The notes: a model not told the origin generated them from the sequence alone. A stretch of DNA of 64,000 bases from Arthrobacter koreensis (GCF_009193255.1 NZ_WACG01000009.1:1-64000); one strand, 5' to 3'. Positions 40,746-49,634 are shown, counted from the stretch's first letter. Numbers and translations: made by a program.

Positions 40746-41861
40746 ATGGAGGCCATCCCTATGACGGGTACGGGTGTGGATTCGGGTACGGAAGGTAAAC
40801 ACCGGTCACCGGGCCCGTCCCGGCAGCGGCACGTCAGCGACTTCACGGCTTTGACCCGGCGGGTCCAGGAAGCTGGTTATATGCGTCGGAGCTACGGCTA
40901 CTACTGGACCAAGCTGATCGGCTTGACCCTGGGAGGTCTGGGGTTGGCCGTGGCTTTTGTGCTGCTGGGGGACACCTGGTGGCAGATGGTGACCGCGGTC
41001 GTGCTGGCGCTGCTGATGACGCAGGTCGCGTTTCTGGGGCACGACGCCGCACACCGGCAGATCTTCGTGTAGGCGAAGTGGAATGAGTGGGTCTCGCTGA
41101 TCGTGGTTAATCTCTTTGCCGGCATGGGCATGGGCTGGTGGCATGCAAAACACAGCAAGCATCACGCGGCACCGAACAAGATCGGTGCGGATCCGGACAT
41201 TGCTTCCGGCGTGCTGGCCTTCACTCCTGAGGCAGCTAAAGCGCGCCGGAATCGTTTCACGCGTTGGCTTGCCTCCAAGCAGGGTTATTTTTTCTTCCCG
41301 CTGCTCCTGCTCGAGGGAGTGAACCTGCACGTGCAGGGCATCAAGAGGGTGCTGGGGCCGGGACGGATCAAGCGCAGGTGGGTGGAACTTGGCTTCATTA
41401 CTGTGCGCCTGACCGGTTATGCGGTGCTGGTGTTCCTGGTGCTTTCCCCGGGTAAGGGTGCAGCGTTCATTGGTGTCCAGCTCGCCGTTTTCGGGCTGTA
41501 TATGGGTATTTCCTTCGTCCCGAACCATATCGGCATGCCGATCGCGCCCCGGGAGGCGGGCATCGATTTCCTGCGCCGTCAGGTATTGATGAGCCGTAAC
41601 ATCACCGGCGGTCGGTGGGTGGATACCTTTATGGGAGGGCTGAACTTTCAGGTTGAGCACCACCTGTTTCCCTCCATGTCCCGCCCGAATCTGCGCAAAG
41701 TTGCCCCGCTGGTCCGCCGGCACTGTGATCAGCTGGGCGTGCGGTACACCGAAACCGGGTTCGGCCAATCCCTGCGGGACGTCACCGCCTATATCAACAA
41801 GGTAGGCCGCGGCGGGGTCGATACGTGGGCGTGCCCGCTGGCCAGCACGCACCGCGTGTAA
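40746..41861 (+). pseudogene. Fatty acid desaturase split by in-frame amber codon
   Basis: One continuous frame apart from TAG at 41070-41072. The first 108 codons hold His box 1 (G-H-D-A-A-H) and end H-R-Q-I-F-V. After the TAG it continues A-K-W-N-E-W-V-S-L with box 2 (H-A-K-H-S-K-H-H) and box 3 (Q-V-E-H-H), two more membrane segments and a normal C-terminus. In the family a residue such as Ser stands at the stop position. All three iron-binding boxes are otherwise intact, which suggests a recent nonsense change or read-through. It would desaturate acyl lipids in the membrane if full length. Confidence 0.85.
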
Positions 41862-41918
41862 GCCGGGAACCATTACCGCGCCTGCGGTGCACTATGTGAG
41901 GTTCGTGAACATCGTAAA

Positions 41919-41953
41919 AAACCGGATCACCCCCCAGGGGGGTGATCCGGTTT
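41919..41953 (+). terminator. Terminator after desaturase
   Basis: AAACCGGATCACCCCCC is followed, after a single A, by its exact inverse ending in GGTTT. A very strong stem 58 bases past the desaturase stop; being nearly symmetrical, it could act on both strands. Confidence 0.8.
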
Positions 41954-41974
41954 CGGTTCTAACAGCAACCCGTT

Positions 41975-42232
41975 TTGTTAGTTGCTGTCCTTGTTCCCGT
42001 CAACGGCGTCCTTTGCCTCCTTGTTCTGTTGGGTGCAGTGGCTGGCGCCGCAGCCTACGCCGCAGCAACAATCGCAGCTCTTGCAACCACAGGAGAGACC
42101 CTCCCAGTTGAGAGTGGGTGGCAAAACACGGTCACTAAGATAGTTGGCTTCGGGGTTTTGTTGATCGTGATCTTCTTCGGTGCCAAGCAGATCAATTCGT
42201 ACCTACGTCGCTCGAGAGGCCGACTTTTTTGA
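41975..42232 (+). CDS. Small hypothetical membrane protein (85 aa)
   Basis: Frame from TTG 41975 with two hydrophobic helices (about 2-32 and 51-70) and a basic end (R-R-S-R-G-R-L-F). No consensus ribosome site is clear and it begins just after the desaturase terminator. Composition is less GC-rich than its neighbours. It may be a real small membrane protein or a remnant; no family recognised. Confidence 0.4.
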   Translation: MLVAVLVPVNGVLCLLVLLGAVAGAAAYAAATIAALATTGETLPVESGWQNTVTKIVGFGVLLIVIFFGAKQINSYLRRSRGRLF

Positions 42233-42495
42233 GTAAATATGGACGTTGCCTCTCCCTGAGAACAGCATCTGCGCTTTAGGGTTTGCTTCATTTACACTCA
42301 ACCTTCTGATCCCTCGGCGTCGCCGTCATAAGAGCCGAGAACAACCTCAGTAGTGACTCCTCGGTGGAGGCTCCTCCCCGAAGACAGTAATTAGTGCATT
42401 CTGGTCGATGTCCGATCGAGGATCCTTCACCGGGACAGCGGTATCCAGTGGACCCGGTAGCGGGCAAAACGTAATCAGCCGCCCGCACTTACCCC
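42233..42495. other. Gap with no recognised features
   Basis: About 260 bases between the small membrane protein and an enolase-superfamily remnant. Short frames only, no palindromes noticed. Confidence 0.25.
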
Positions 42496-42624
42496 GTGGC
42501 GACCCGGTGGTTTCTCGACAGCGAGGGATGCCTCGCCATCCCAGCGAATCCCGGGCTGGGACTGGAGCTGGATCACGAAGCGGTGAAGTTCTACACAGAC
42601 GGTGAGGACCTCTTCTCTCTCTAA
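42496..42624 (+). pseudogene. 3' remnant of enolase-superfamily dehydratase
   Basis: A 42-codon frame reads L-D-S-E-G-C-L-A-I-P-A-N-P-G-L-G-L-E-L-D-H-E-A-V. This is the C-terminal barrel-end segment (G-x-I-x-V-P-x-x-P-G-L-G-V-E-L-D) of mandelate-racemase/muconate-cycloisomerase proteins. The remaining 90 percent of the gene is absent. It marks an old deletion or insertion boundary. Confidence 0.6.
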
Positions 42625-42775
42625 TTCAGAACTATGCCGCCGCAGTCTGCTGACAGCGACACCCGTGCGGAGTTGTGTGTGTGGGGGGAGAGAGATTGCG
42701 GCGCGGCTCGCCCAACCTGGCGGGTGTATGGGAGAGAAATCGCCCGCAACCGGTTCCGCTCAATGTGCTGCGGCG

Positions 42776-43351
42776 TCATCGTTCCTGCGTGTATTCGGCC
42801 AGTACGACACCCGATTCGTATGGAGTGATGGCGAGCGGTCGCAAGGATGCCGGATCGTAGCGCCGGTCGCCGAACAGGCGAATGCCGTGGCCGAAGAGGA
42901 CCGGGTTGAGTTTGAGTGCGAGACGGTCGATTTCATCGGCCAGCGCCGCGGCGAGGATCCCGCCCCCGCACAGCCAGATGCCTGCGCCGTCCTCGGCCTT
43001 CAATTCACGAACGACCTCGACAGGATCACGATCGGTGAATTCGACGCCGGCTGCGCCTTCTGGTGACTCGTGTCCGCGGGTGAACACGATCTGGCGGAGG
43101 TGGCGGTAAGGACTAGGGAGGTCTGGCAGGCCGACTGCGTACGTGTTCCAGCCCATGAGTACCGTATCGAAAGGGCCGCGCTCGACGGAGAGACCCGCCG
43201 CCTCGGCGAGGTCGGTCGGCGCGGTACCGCGGTACTTCTGCCATATCCCCGCAGCGTGGTCTCCCTCGGAGACGAACCGGTCGAATTCACCGGAAGGCCC
43301 CGCGATGAACCCGTCCATGCTGACGGCGACGTAGTAAGTGAGTTTTCGCAT
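42776..43351 (-). CDS. Dihydrofolate-reductase-like (RibD C-terminal) protein
   Basis: 191 residues from ATG 43351. N-terminal M-R-K-L-T-Y-Y-V-A-V-S-M-D-G-F-I-A-G-P, central V-L-M-G-W-N-T-Y and C-terminal I-W-L-C-G-G-G-I-L-A-A-A-L are the signatures of the dihydrofolate reductase family type found as stand-alone actinobacterial proteins. NADPH-dependent reduction is implied; the substrate is unknown. The gene is complete and lies beside recombination debris. Confidence 0.88.
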   Translation of the reverse strand: MRKLTYYVAVSMDGFIAGPSGEFDRFVSEGDHAAGIWQKYRGTAPTDLAEAAGLSVERGPFDTVLMGWNTYAVGLPDLPSPYRHLRQIVFTRGHESPEGAAGVEFTDRDPVEVVRELKAEDGAGIWLCGGGILAAALADEIDRLALKLNPVLFGHGIRLFGDRRYDPASLRPLAITPYESGVVLAEYTQER

Positions 43352-43362
43352 CGTTTCTCCAA

Positions 43363-43512
43363 TCACAACAGTTGCCAGTTCGGCGGCAGTGCGCTTCGAT
43401 CCCTTATCGCGGCGAGGTGCTCTCGCGAGCTGACCCGTCTCAATCCGAGCTGCCAGCGTTGCAGAGTCCGCACAGCAACGCCGGTGTGCTCCGCAGGCCG
43501 CGTCCAGGGCAT
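43363..43512 (-). pseudogene. Transposase HTH fragment
   Basis: A 49-codon frame from ATG 43512 (AAGGTGGG upstream) contains E-H-T-G-V-A-V-R-T-L-Q-R-W. This is the helix-turn-helix typical of TniA/IS481-like transposase N-termini and is close to the E-T-G-I-S-T-R-T-L-Q-R-W of the transposase at 26.2 kb. The rest of the transposase is missing. Confidence 0.4.
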
Positions 43513-43527
43513 CGACCCACCTTGCTG

Positions 43528-43794
43528 CTATGTAGCCGATGAATTGACCGTTCTTCGGGCACCCCGACGCCCACCGGTTTCGTCGAGGCCTAGCTTCTTC
43601 AGCTCGTCCTCGCTCCATCCGTCCCGGATGGCGCGGGTGTACGCGCGCTTGTTCTCCCGTTCAGCTTCCTTCATCTGGTCCAGAAGCTCGTCTCGGCGCT
43701 GCCGAGCTTTCACGAGTTCAGTCACGGAGGCGATCCGGGAATCCAGGAGTTTACGAGCTTGATTCTGCGTCGTTTCGAGATCAATGGCTGCCAT
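43528..43794 (-). CDS. Small hypothetical protein (88 aa)
   Basis: From ATG 43794. Highly charged and helical: Q-A-R-K-L-L-D-S-R-I, then K-A-R-Q-R-R-D-E-L-L-D-Q-M-K-E-A-E-R-E-N, then G-W-S-E-D-E-L-K-K-L-G-L. The type recurs in actinobacteria, often beside recombinase genes, and may be a small DNA-associated accessory protein. No catalytic motif. Confidence 0.6.
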   Translation of the reverse strand: MAAIDLETTQNQARKLLDSRIASVTELVKARQRRDELLDQMKEAERENKRAYTRAIRDGWSEDELKKLGLDETGGRRGARRTVNSSAT

Positions 43795-43884
43795 GCCCGA
43801 CACACTAACTACGCCAGAAGTCCGGCAACAGAGCAGCACGGATTCTGCTTCTCATCGAACATGGGAAATCCCTCTGCGAACGGT

Positions 43885-44865
43885 CTAGCGGTCATGGCCC
43901 GTTCCTTCGGAGACACCCCGATAAGAACGGGTTACCGGAGAGTCACAAGGTGCTGAGTATGGTGCGTTCTGTGGGCTTGGTCCGTCGAGAACGGAAGGAA
44001 AACTCGCCTCCACATAAGCTGGGAGCGATCCCCGAGCGGGAGCCATTGCTGACGGCACAACCGGTGGGATTCTTCCGGCGGCAGCGAGTACCAGACTCTC
44101 TTGGAACTGTCGGTTTACTGGGTCCATCTGATCCACCCAAGTCTGTTGCTTCAAGCGCTGCAGACCGGCGCGAAATTGTTCGCTCCAGTTGTCGCCGAGG
44201 AGAGGAATGTCAGCGGCATTGGCGAACCCGAGGATGTTGCCTCGGATGGGAAGCAGGACGCCGGCATCGGACGCCGCAGCGGCATGCCACGTTCTGTGTC
44301 TGCCGTCGGACCATCCGCTGTCCCAGGGGTCCATCGTTACTGCTTCGCCAGGACCGAACCATGACCGCACGATCTTGAGTTCAAGATCTGACAGTCCGGG
44401 ATCGTGCACACGGATCCGGATACTTCCATCCGGGCCAGGACCGGCCGGTGAGACCCCTGAAGCTAGGACATCACCGACGTCCTGAATGGTCCTTCCGATG
44501 GCCTTCCAGTCCTGGTCGTAGGACTCCCAGCGGGGAAACGCGCCGTGGTCGGGATCAGCCACCCGTGCGCCCAGCTGTTCCGGCGTTGCACGCCACCAGG
44601 TGAGCGGACGATGCACCTCGACGCTCAACCAGTCAGCGTCGTTCTCTCCGAGGCCTTCGGTGAAAGCCTCTGCCGGGAAGTCATGCCAGCGTGAGTTCGC
44701 CGGATCACGGAACCACCGTTCGACGTGTTCGGGCGTGTAGCGGATGACCCGTGTGCCGAGCACGTAGTAGTCCGGGCCGATGTTCCGGCGTCGCCATTCG
44801 GCCAGTTCCTGGACAGTGACGCCGTATTCGGCGCCCACCTGCTGGGGTGTCATGAGCTGGTTCAC
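43885..44865 (-). CDS. HTH-containing hypothetical protein (326 aa)
   Basis: Starts at ATG 44865. Residues 1-55 form a MerR/excisionase-like helix-turn-helix (M-T-P-Q-Q-V-G-A-E-Y-G-V-T-V-Q-E-L-A-E-W-R-R-R) followed by a wing-like V-I-R-Y. The middle is rich in Trp and Pro with W-F-G-P-G-E-A and H-D-P-G-L-S-D-L-E. The last about 60 residues are low in structure. No known family for the body. It is divergent from mobC and may regulate transfer or be an accessory gene; that link is inferred only from proximity. Confidence 0.6.
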   Translation of the reverse strand: MNQLMTPQQVGAEYGVTVQELAEWRRRNIGPDYYVLGTRVIRYTPEHVERWFRDPANSRWHDFPAEAFTEGLGENDADWLSVEVHRPLTWWRATPEQLGARVADPDHGAFPRWESYDQDWKAIGRTIQDVGDVLASGVSPAGPGPDGSIRIRVHDPGLSDLELKIVRSWFGPGEAVTMDPWDSGWSDGRHRTWHAAAASDAGVLLPIRGNILGFANAADIPLLGDNWSEQFRAGLQRLKQQTWVDQMDPVNRQFQESLVLAAAGRIPPVVPSAMAPARGSLPAYVEASFPSVLDGPSPQNAPYSAPCDSPVTRSYRGVSEGTGHDR

Positions 44866-45279
44866 GGGCTTGCTCCTTTTCTCTTTGCCACCGTTCCTTT
44901 CGGCAAAGCCGTCAAACCTTGGCCGCGAAGTGAATTGGCCAGCCGGAGCCGGGGGAACGTGGAATACCGGAGGGAGCGAAGCGAGTGAGGATATGCCGCG
45001 AAAGCCGCCGGCGCAGGCTTGCCAAGAGAAGGGCGGACAGTACCCTCCAAAGCCGAAACGGAACGGCGCAGCCGGTCAATGTGGCAGGAGCGAAGCTCCC
45101 CGAAGGGCAGTAGAGCCGCGGTAACGCTTGCAGCGTTCGTTCGCGGAGCAAGCTATAGACTTAGGTCCCCCAAGTCGCTTGTCACTCTGGACGTGCGTCC
45201 GGTCGCGGGTCACACTGGGCGTGTGGTCCCCGCCACAGGGGCGGGGTCGCTGCGCTAAGCCGAAAGGCAGGGGAGTGAC
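44866..45279. other. Probable oriT region upstream of mobC
   Basis: 414 gene-free bases directly in front of mobC-mobA, where oriT normally lies. Several inverted repeats cluster at its right end: CACAC (45211-45215) with GTGTG (45221-45225), CCCCGCC (45228-45234) with GGCGGGG (45240-45246), and an imperfect ACTTAGG/CCCAAGT pair near 45158-45175. MobC would bind one of these and MobA nick nearby. The nick site itself cannot be placed by eye. Confidence 0.5.
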
Positions 45280-45678
45280 ATGGGGCATCCGTCCGAAGGC
45301 CGGCTGTTTGGCCGCCGCCGGCGTGCCAACGTGCAGGGCGGCCGGCAGCACGATCACCGGGTGAAGGTCACCCCGGAAGAGGAAGCGCAGCTGCTGCGCC
45401 TGGCTGAGGCCCAGCACGTCACTGTTCCCCGGCTCCTCGTTGAGTCAGCCCTGGCATCAGGCGCCGGTGAGACACCTACGGAACGCAAGCAGGCCATGGC
45501 TGAGCTCTTTGCGCTTCACCGGCTGCTGGCCGCGGTGTCCAATAACGTGAACCAGATCGCGCGGGCCACCAACGCCTCAGAAGAGATCCAGGCCGAAACC
45601 GCGGCGACGTTGAAGAAGGTCCGGGAGGTTGCTGTCCGGATTGACCGGGCTATCGACGGACTGGGTTTCGGGCAATGA
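45280..45678 (+). CDS. mobC: MobC-like relaxosome protein
   Basis: 132 residues from ATG 45280. A basic N-terminus, a ribbon-helix-helix-like strand and helices (R-V-K-V-T-P-E-E-E-A-Q-L-L-R-L-A), then the MobC signature L-L-A-A-V-S-N-N-V-N-Q-I-A-R-A-T-N near residue 85. It helps melt oriT and load the relaxase. Its stop overlaps the relaxase ATG by four bases (ATGA, 45675). Confidence 0.9.
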   Translation: MGHPSEGRLFGRRRRANVQGGRQHDHRVKVTPEEEAQLLRLAEAQHVTVPRLLVESALASGAGETPTERKQAMAELFALHRLLAAVSNNVNQIARATNASEEIQAETAATLKKVREVAVRIDRAIDGLGFGQ

Positions 45679-47390
45679 TTCCGAACGTGGTGCGCGGGGA
45701 ACGCATGTCGGGTCTGATGATGTATTTGGTCGGGCCGGGCAAGACCAACGAACACACCGAACCTCATCTGATCGCCGGGGATCCGGCACTGCTCGCCTGG
45801 CATGATGACGCGGAGCTGGACCGGGAGGCTGCGCTGGGTATCGCCCGTCATTTGGAACGGCCGCGCAGCGCGTACGGAGTGAACGTCAACGGCGGGCACG
45901 TCTGGCACTGCTCACTGTCGATAGGCGCAGAAGAAGGGCTGCTGACGGACGAGAAGTGGCAGGACATTGCCAACGATTTCGTCCACGCGATGGGCTTTGA
46001 TGACCACGAGGGGACGAAATCGCCCTGCCGGTGGGTCGCCGTGCGGCACGGAGTGTCGAAGAACGGGAACGACCACATCCACCTGGCAGTGAACCTCGTC
46101 CGGGAAGACGGCACCAAGGCGTCCATTCACAACGACTTCCGCCGCTCCCAATCCGCAGCTCGGGCACTGGAAGTGAAGTACGGCCTGGAGCAGCTGGAGT
46201 CGGTCAAAGCCGAGCGAGCCACCCGTGGCTATGACCCGGCCGAACGCGAATCCGCGGCCCGCCGGCGTGCAAAGGCAAAGTACGAGCGACAGCGCACAGA
46301 GGGCGAGCAGCCCGCCTCCTGGGAGAACCTCACCAAAGCCGAAAAAGCAGCCCACGTAGCTGCCGAGCTGAAAGAAACCCAGCCGCGCCACGAACTGGCC
46401 TTGAAGGTACGGGCTGCCGCTGCAGCGAGCGAGAGCGAAGCAGAGTTCGTGCGCCGGCTGAGGCGCAGCGGCTGCATCCTGAGGCCGCGTTTCGCGGAGA
46501 ACCGAACGGACGTTATTACCGGCTACTCGGTGGCCGAACGCCCCCGTTACGGGGAGCGACCTGTCTGGTACGGAGGGCTGCACCTAGGCCGGGATCTGAG
46601 CCTTCCCCGGCTGCGCGGTGACTGGCCTGACACCCCCGGCGGCGCCACGGAAGCCGCTGCTGAATGGAACGCAGCGATGAGAGGGCGCCGGGTCGTCCAT
46701 GCCGGACGGGAGACGCAGGAGATCACCCCCGAGGCATGGGAGCAACAGACCACGCAGCTCGGGGAACTCATCGACCGCCTGAACGCCGTCGACGTCAACG
46801 ACCGGGACACCTGGGCCACCGTCGCCCGCCAAGCGGCAGGAGCCTTGGCAGCCTGGTCCAACGCCACAGAAGACACGCCAGGAGATTTGGCGGCAGCCTC
46901 GGAAGCGCTGTCCCGTTCCGCACAGACATTCCGCCGGACAGTAACCCCGCAGAAAGCAGGAACAACGGCTTTGTCCGGAACCGCCATGCTGCTGGCCAGC
47001 GCCATGCACAGCGGCCAGGGTGCCGTCGCGCAGGCGGCCATGATCAGGCAGCTGCTAAGGGTCACCCAAGCAGTCCATAGCGCGGCCGTCGCAGGACAGC
47101 AGGTCCGCCAAGCGAAGCTCTTGGCCGAAGACACCCGTGCCCGACTGGTCCGTGTCCGCGACGCGATGCCGCACCCCGTTCAGACAGCCGCCGGTCAGGC
47201 CACTGGCACAGCCACGCTCAGGGACCGGCGGGACCCCGTCCTGGAACCGCAGGCCCAGGCCATGCTCGACCGACTCCGCGCTGGGCAGGGAAAGCCGGCG
47301 ACTCCCGGGTCCCCGGTCCCGAACGCAATCGAACCGTCCAAAGAACGGCACACCACCAAACCGGACGCAACCCGCGGCCCGGAACGATGA
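45675..47390 (+). CDS. mobA: MobP-type relaxase
   Basis: 571 residues. The N-terminal relaxase domain has L-M-M-Y17-L-V-G-P-G-K-T-N-E-H, with Tyr17 a candidate nicking residue. H-V-W-H follows near 75-78, then H125 and the metal-binding N-D-H134-I-H136-L-A-V-N. It nicks oriT and leads the strand into the recipient. The C-terminal half is Ala-rich and helical, probably for partner binding; no helicase or primase motif is seen. Translationally coupled to mobC. Confidence 0.9.
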   Translation: MIPNVVRGERMSGLMMYLVGPGKTNEHTEPHLIAGDPALLAWHDDAELDREAALGIARHLERPRSAYGVNVNGGHVWHCSLSIGAEEGLLTDEKWQDIANDFVHAMGFDDHEGTKSPCRWVAVRHGVSKNGNDHIHLAVNLVREDGTKASIHNDFRRSQSAARALEVKYGLEQLESVKAERATRGYDPAERESAARRRAKAKYERQRTEGEQPASWENLTKAEKAAHVAAELKETQPRHELALKVRAAAAASESEAEFVRRLRRSGCILRPRFAENRTDVITGYSVAERPRYGERPVWYGGLHLGRDLSLPRLRGDWPDTPGGATEAAAEWNAAMRGRRVVHAGRETQEITPEAWEQQTTQLGELIDRLNAVDVNDRDTWATVARQAAGALAAWSNATEDTPGDLAAASEALSRSAQTFRRTVTPQKAGTTALSGTAMLLASAMHSGQGAVAQAAMIRQLLRVTQAVHSAAVAGQQVRQAKLLAEDTRARLVRVRDAMPHPVQTAAGQATGTATLRDRRDPVLEPQAQAMLDRLRAGQGKPATPGSPVPNAIEPSKERHTTKPDATRGPER

Positions 47391-48039
47391 GGGGAGAACC
47401 ATCATGGATGAGAAAGACCGCATCGAGGCAACATCCGGCAGCGCTCAAGATCGAGCTGCACAGGACCCAAGCCCGGAGAATCAGCAGCTCTGGAAGGGTT
47501 TCAAGCAGGGCGACCGCGTCCGATTCGTGCAGGGAGGTGACCACAACGGTGAAACGGGATCTGTTGTGGGACCGGCGATTATGGGACGCAGCCTTGTCTG
47601 GGACGTGCTCACGGACGACGGCCTGTCGCGGGTCGGAACCATCGCGATCTACCTGGAGAAGATCGATTTACCTCGCCAGGGCGCCCTCTCACCCGAAAGA
47701 GAAACGGAACGTCTCCAAGCTGCTGCCCGCCCACTGCCCGATCGACACCGGAGCTACGCAGCAGACCTGGCGGGTATTAGCCAGGCACGGCCAGCCACGG
47801 AGGCCATAAAACCAGCCGGGACCCTCAACAGCCCAACAGTGCGTGAGAACCGCAGCTCCCGGGGAGCACACAACGAGCTGGGAAATCTCGGCAGAAGCTA
47901 ACCCTTTGGACTCCAGTACCAGCGGCGGCACCCGATGCCGTCCTAGTGCTGCCAGGAACCAGAGAACCATCCACTAAACGGCACACCACCAAACCGGACG
48001 CCACCGGCGGTCCGGAACCGATGTGGGAGAGGGACCATG
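47336..48039 (+). repeat. Duplicated about 68-bp segment at two gene junctions
   Basis: The end of mobA plus leader (about 47336-47405) and the stretch before the 48037 gene (about 47972-48039) share a near-identical run: an ACGGCACACCACCAAACCGGACGC-type block, then a CCGGAAC block and a purine-rich ribosome site before ATG. The copies are 636 bp apart in direct orientation and bracket the 165-residue gene, as expected from a tandem duplication of a mobA 3' end. Confidence 0.65.
47404..47901 (+). CDS. Mobilisation-associated hypothetical protein (165 aa)
   Basis: From ATG 47404, ribosome site GAGGGGAG. The centre has an SH3/KOW-like strand set (K-Q-G-D-R-V-R-F-V-Q-G-G, G-S-V-V-G-P-A-I-M-G-R-S-L-V-W-D-V-L), and the C-terminus an A-R-P-A-T-E-A-I-K-P-A element that recurs as A-K-P-A-T-E-A-V-K in the next gene's tail. 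It lies 13 bases after mobA, so it is co-transcribed. Probably a transfer accessory; no established family. Confidence 0.6.
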   Translation: MDEKDRIEATSGSAQDRAAQDPSPENQQLWKGFKQGDRVRFVQGGDHNGETGSVVGPAIMGRSLVWDVLTDDGLSRVGTIAIYLEKIDLPRQGALSPERETERLQAAARPLPDRHRSYAADLAGISQARPATEAIKPAGTLNSPTVRENRSSRGAHNELGNLGRS

Positions 48040-48888
48040 GCCGAAGAAACCGACGGGATAGAGGAAGCCTTCGAAGGTCAGCTGCGCGTGTTGGTGACGG
48101 CAGCCGGACAAATCGCCGAGAGGTTCGCAAGAGCCCGGGAAGAAGCCTCCCGGAAGGCTCAGACCGTCAGCGAGCAGGCAGCACGGGAGATGCAGGACCG
48201 GTTCGAGGCCGAACGAAAGACCGCCCAGCTGGAGGTTTCACGAGTCCACAGCCCTGAATGGTGGGACCGTGCCACCCCTGAGCAGATGGCTCACACCTAC
48301 CAGGTCGCACGCGCCTGGACCAAGGACGATCCCGAAGCCGCCCGCGCAGAACAGACCATGCGAAACGAATTCCGAAGCCGCTACAACCTCGACGTCGAAA
48401 AGACCGACGCCGACCCGGCCGCCGTCAACGCCGCCGTGCAGAAGGCAGAACGTGACCGCGCCGACGATGCAGATGCCGAGCGGCACCGTGCAGCCGCAGA
48501 AGCTACTGAAGCTCAGCTTCTGCTGAATCAGGCGGACCAGGAAGATCGCCGGGCCGATGAAGCGCGCCTGGCCGCCGAGCTTGAATCCGATCCGGAAACT
48601 CGAAGGCAGTGGCTGGCCGAGGCTGAAGCCGCTGGAGATCGGTCCACAGCGATTCGGGAGGACGGCCGTTCAGCGTATGACAGTGCCGAACGCCGTAACG
48701 GGACCGCCAGGAACCTGGAATCCAGAGGCATCGACGCGCAGACGGTGGCAACACGGATGAGAGCCGATGTGAGTCAGGCGAAGCCGGCTACAGAGGCTGT
48801 AAAGTCCGTAAGGGCCAAAACACCAAAGACCCGCAAGGGCCGCGGTGCCCGCGGTACACAGGTCCAACGATCGGGTGTTGATAGGTGA
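48037..48888 (+). CDS. Coiled-coil mobilisation-region protein (283 aa)
   Basis: From ATG 48037. Long charged helices rich in Ala, Glu, Arg and Gln span residues 20-75 and 145-230, a coiled-coil pattern. Between them is a Trp-containing segment, H-S-P-E-W-W-D-R-A-T-P-E-Q-M-A-H-T-Y. The basic C-terminal tail (K-T-R-K-G-R-G-A-R-G) may bind DNA. The type recurs beside MobP relaxases in actinobacterial plasmids. A structural role in the relaxosome is a guess. Confidence 0.6.
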   Translation: MAEETDGIEEAFEGQLRVLVTAAGQIAERFARAREEASRKAQTVSEQAAREMQDRFEAERKTAQLEVSRVHSPEWWDRATPEQMAHTYQVARAWTKDDPEAARAEQTMRNEFRSRYNLDVEKTDADPAAVNAAVQKAERDRADDADAERHRAAAEATEAQLLLNQADQEDRRADEARLAAELESDPETRRQWLAEAEAAGDRSTAIREDGRSAYDSAERRNGTARNLESRGIDAQTVATRMRADVSQAKPATEAVKSVRAKTPKTRKGRGARGTQVQRSGVDR

Positions 48889-49634
48889 GGAAGTGGACTA
48901 AAAGGTTTTGGACTGGTCGAACAGGGCTCGAGTGGACCCTGATGGTCCTCCTGGCCCTGACGGTACTGGGACTTTTGGCAGTCGCAATTGCCTGGTGCCG
49001 TCAACTTATTCCTTATTCAACTGTCTACGGCACAGTCGCTGAGTGGGTTGGAGCGATCGCGGGGTGGGTCGGAGCGATCGGTGCCGTCAGTGCCATCTTC
49101 TGGGCTGTTTATGTGTTCAAACATCAGCAGGAGCGCGAAGCTCGAAAGGTCGTAACGACCTGGCAAACAGTTTCCAAAGAAGTTCCAAATCCTGCACCAG
49201 ACGGTTCAGACTCCGAACGACAACGTCCACGAGAAACGGAGTTGATCGCAACAGTCCATAACTTTGGGGTTAGTCCAGTGAAGGAAGTTTCCTTGCTGCT
49301 GGACCTACCTAGTGAGAAACGGGGCTGGAGCGAAGTCAGCGGGGAACTCAGTAGGGACATTCCGTTCATCGCGCCCAACGGAACAGATATCGAGCGCTTT
49401 GGAGTTAGATCAGAGCACCCGTTTGGCTTGTGGAGCCTCATGTATGGAGAGGATGGTGGTCTACAGAAATACACGGTCGTCCAGTACACCGACGACCATG
49501 GGACCAGATGGGAAAGCAGAAATGGAGTAGCCAGAGGCTCCGCTGATCACCAACAGAGCAGGATGAATCTGCGGCTGGCTGGCCGTGATCAGCTTCTAAC
49601 ATCAGGAAACAGCCCGATGGGTGGCGAAACGTAG
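48885..49634 (+). CDS. Hypothetical membrane protein (249 aa)
   Basis: GTG 48885 overlaps the previous stop. Two membrane helices (about 18-40 and 55-78) are followed by a soluble domain with beta-like segments (E-L-I-A-T-V-H-N-F-G-V-S-P-V-K-E-V-S-L-L-L-D-L). Codon use is less GC-biased than in the mobilisation genes. No family is recognised. Convergent with the DUF4913 gene, whose 3' end overlaps this gene by about 45 bases. Confidence 0.6.
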   Translation: MRKWTKRFWTGRTGLEWTLMVLLALTVLGLLAVAIAWCRQLIPYSTVYGTVAEWVGAIAGWVGAIGAVSAIFWAVYVFKHQQEREARKVVTTWQTVSKEVPNPAPDGSDSERQRPRETELIATVHNFGVSPVKEVSLLLDLPSEKRGWSEVSGELSRDIPFIAPNGTDIERFGVRSEHPFGLWSLMYGEDGGLQKYTVVQYTDDHGTRWESRNGVARGSADHQQSRMNLRLAGRDQLLTSGNSPMGGET

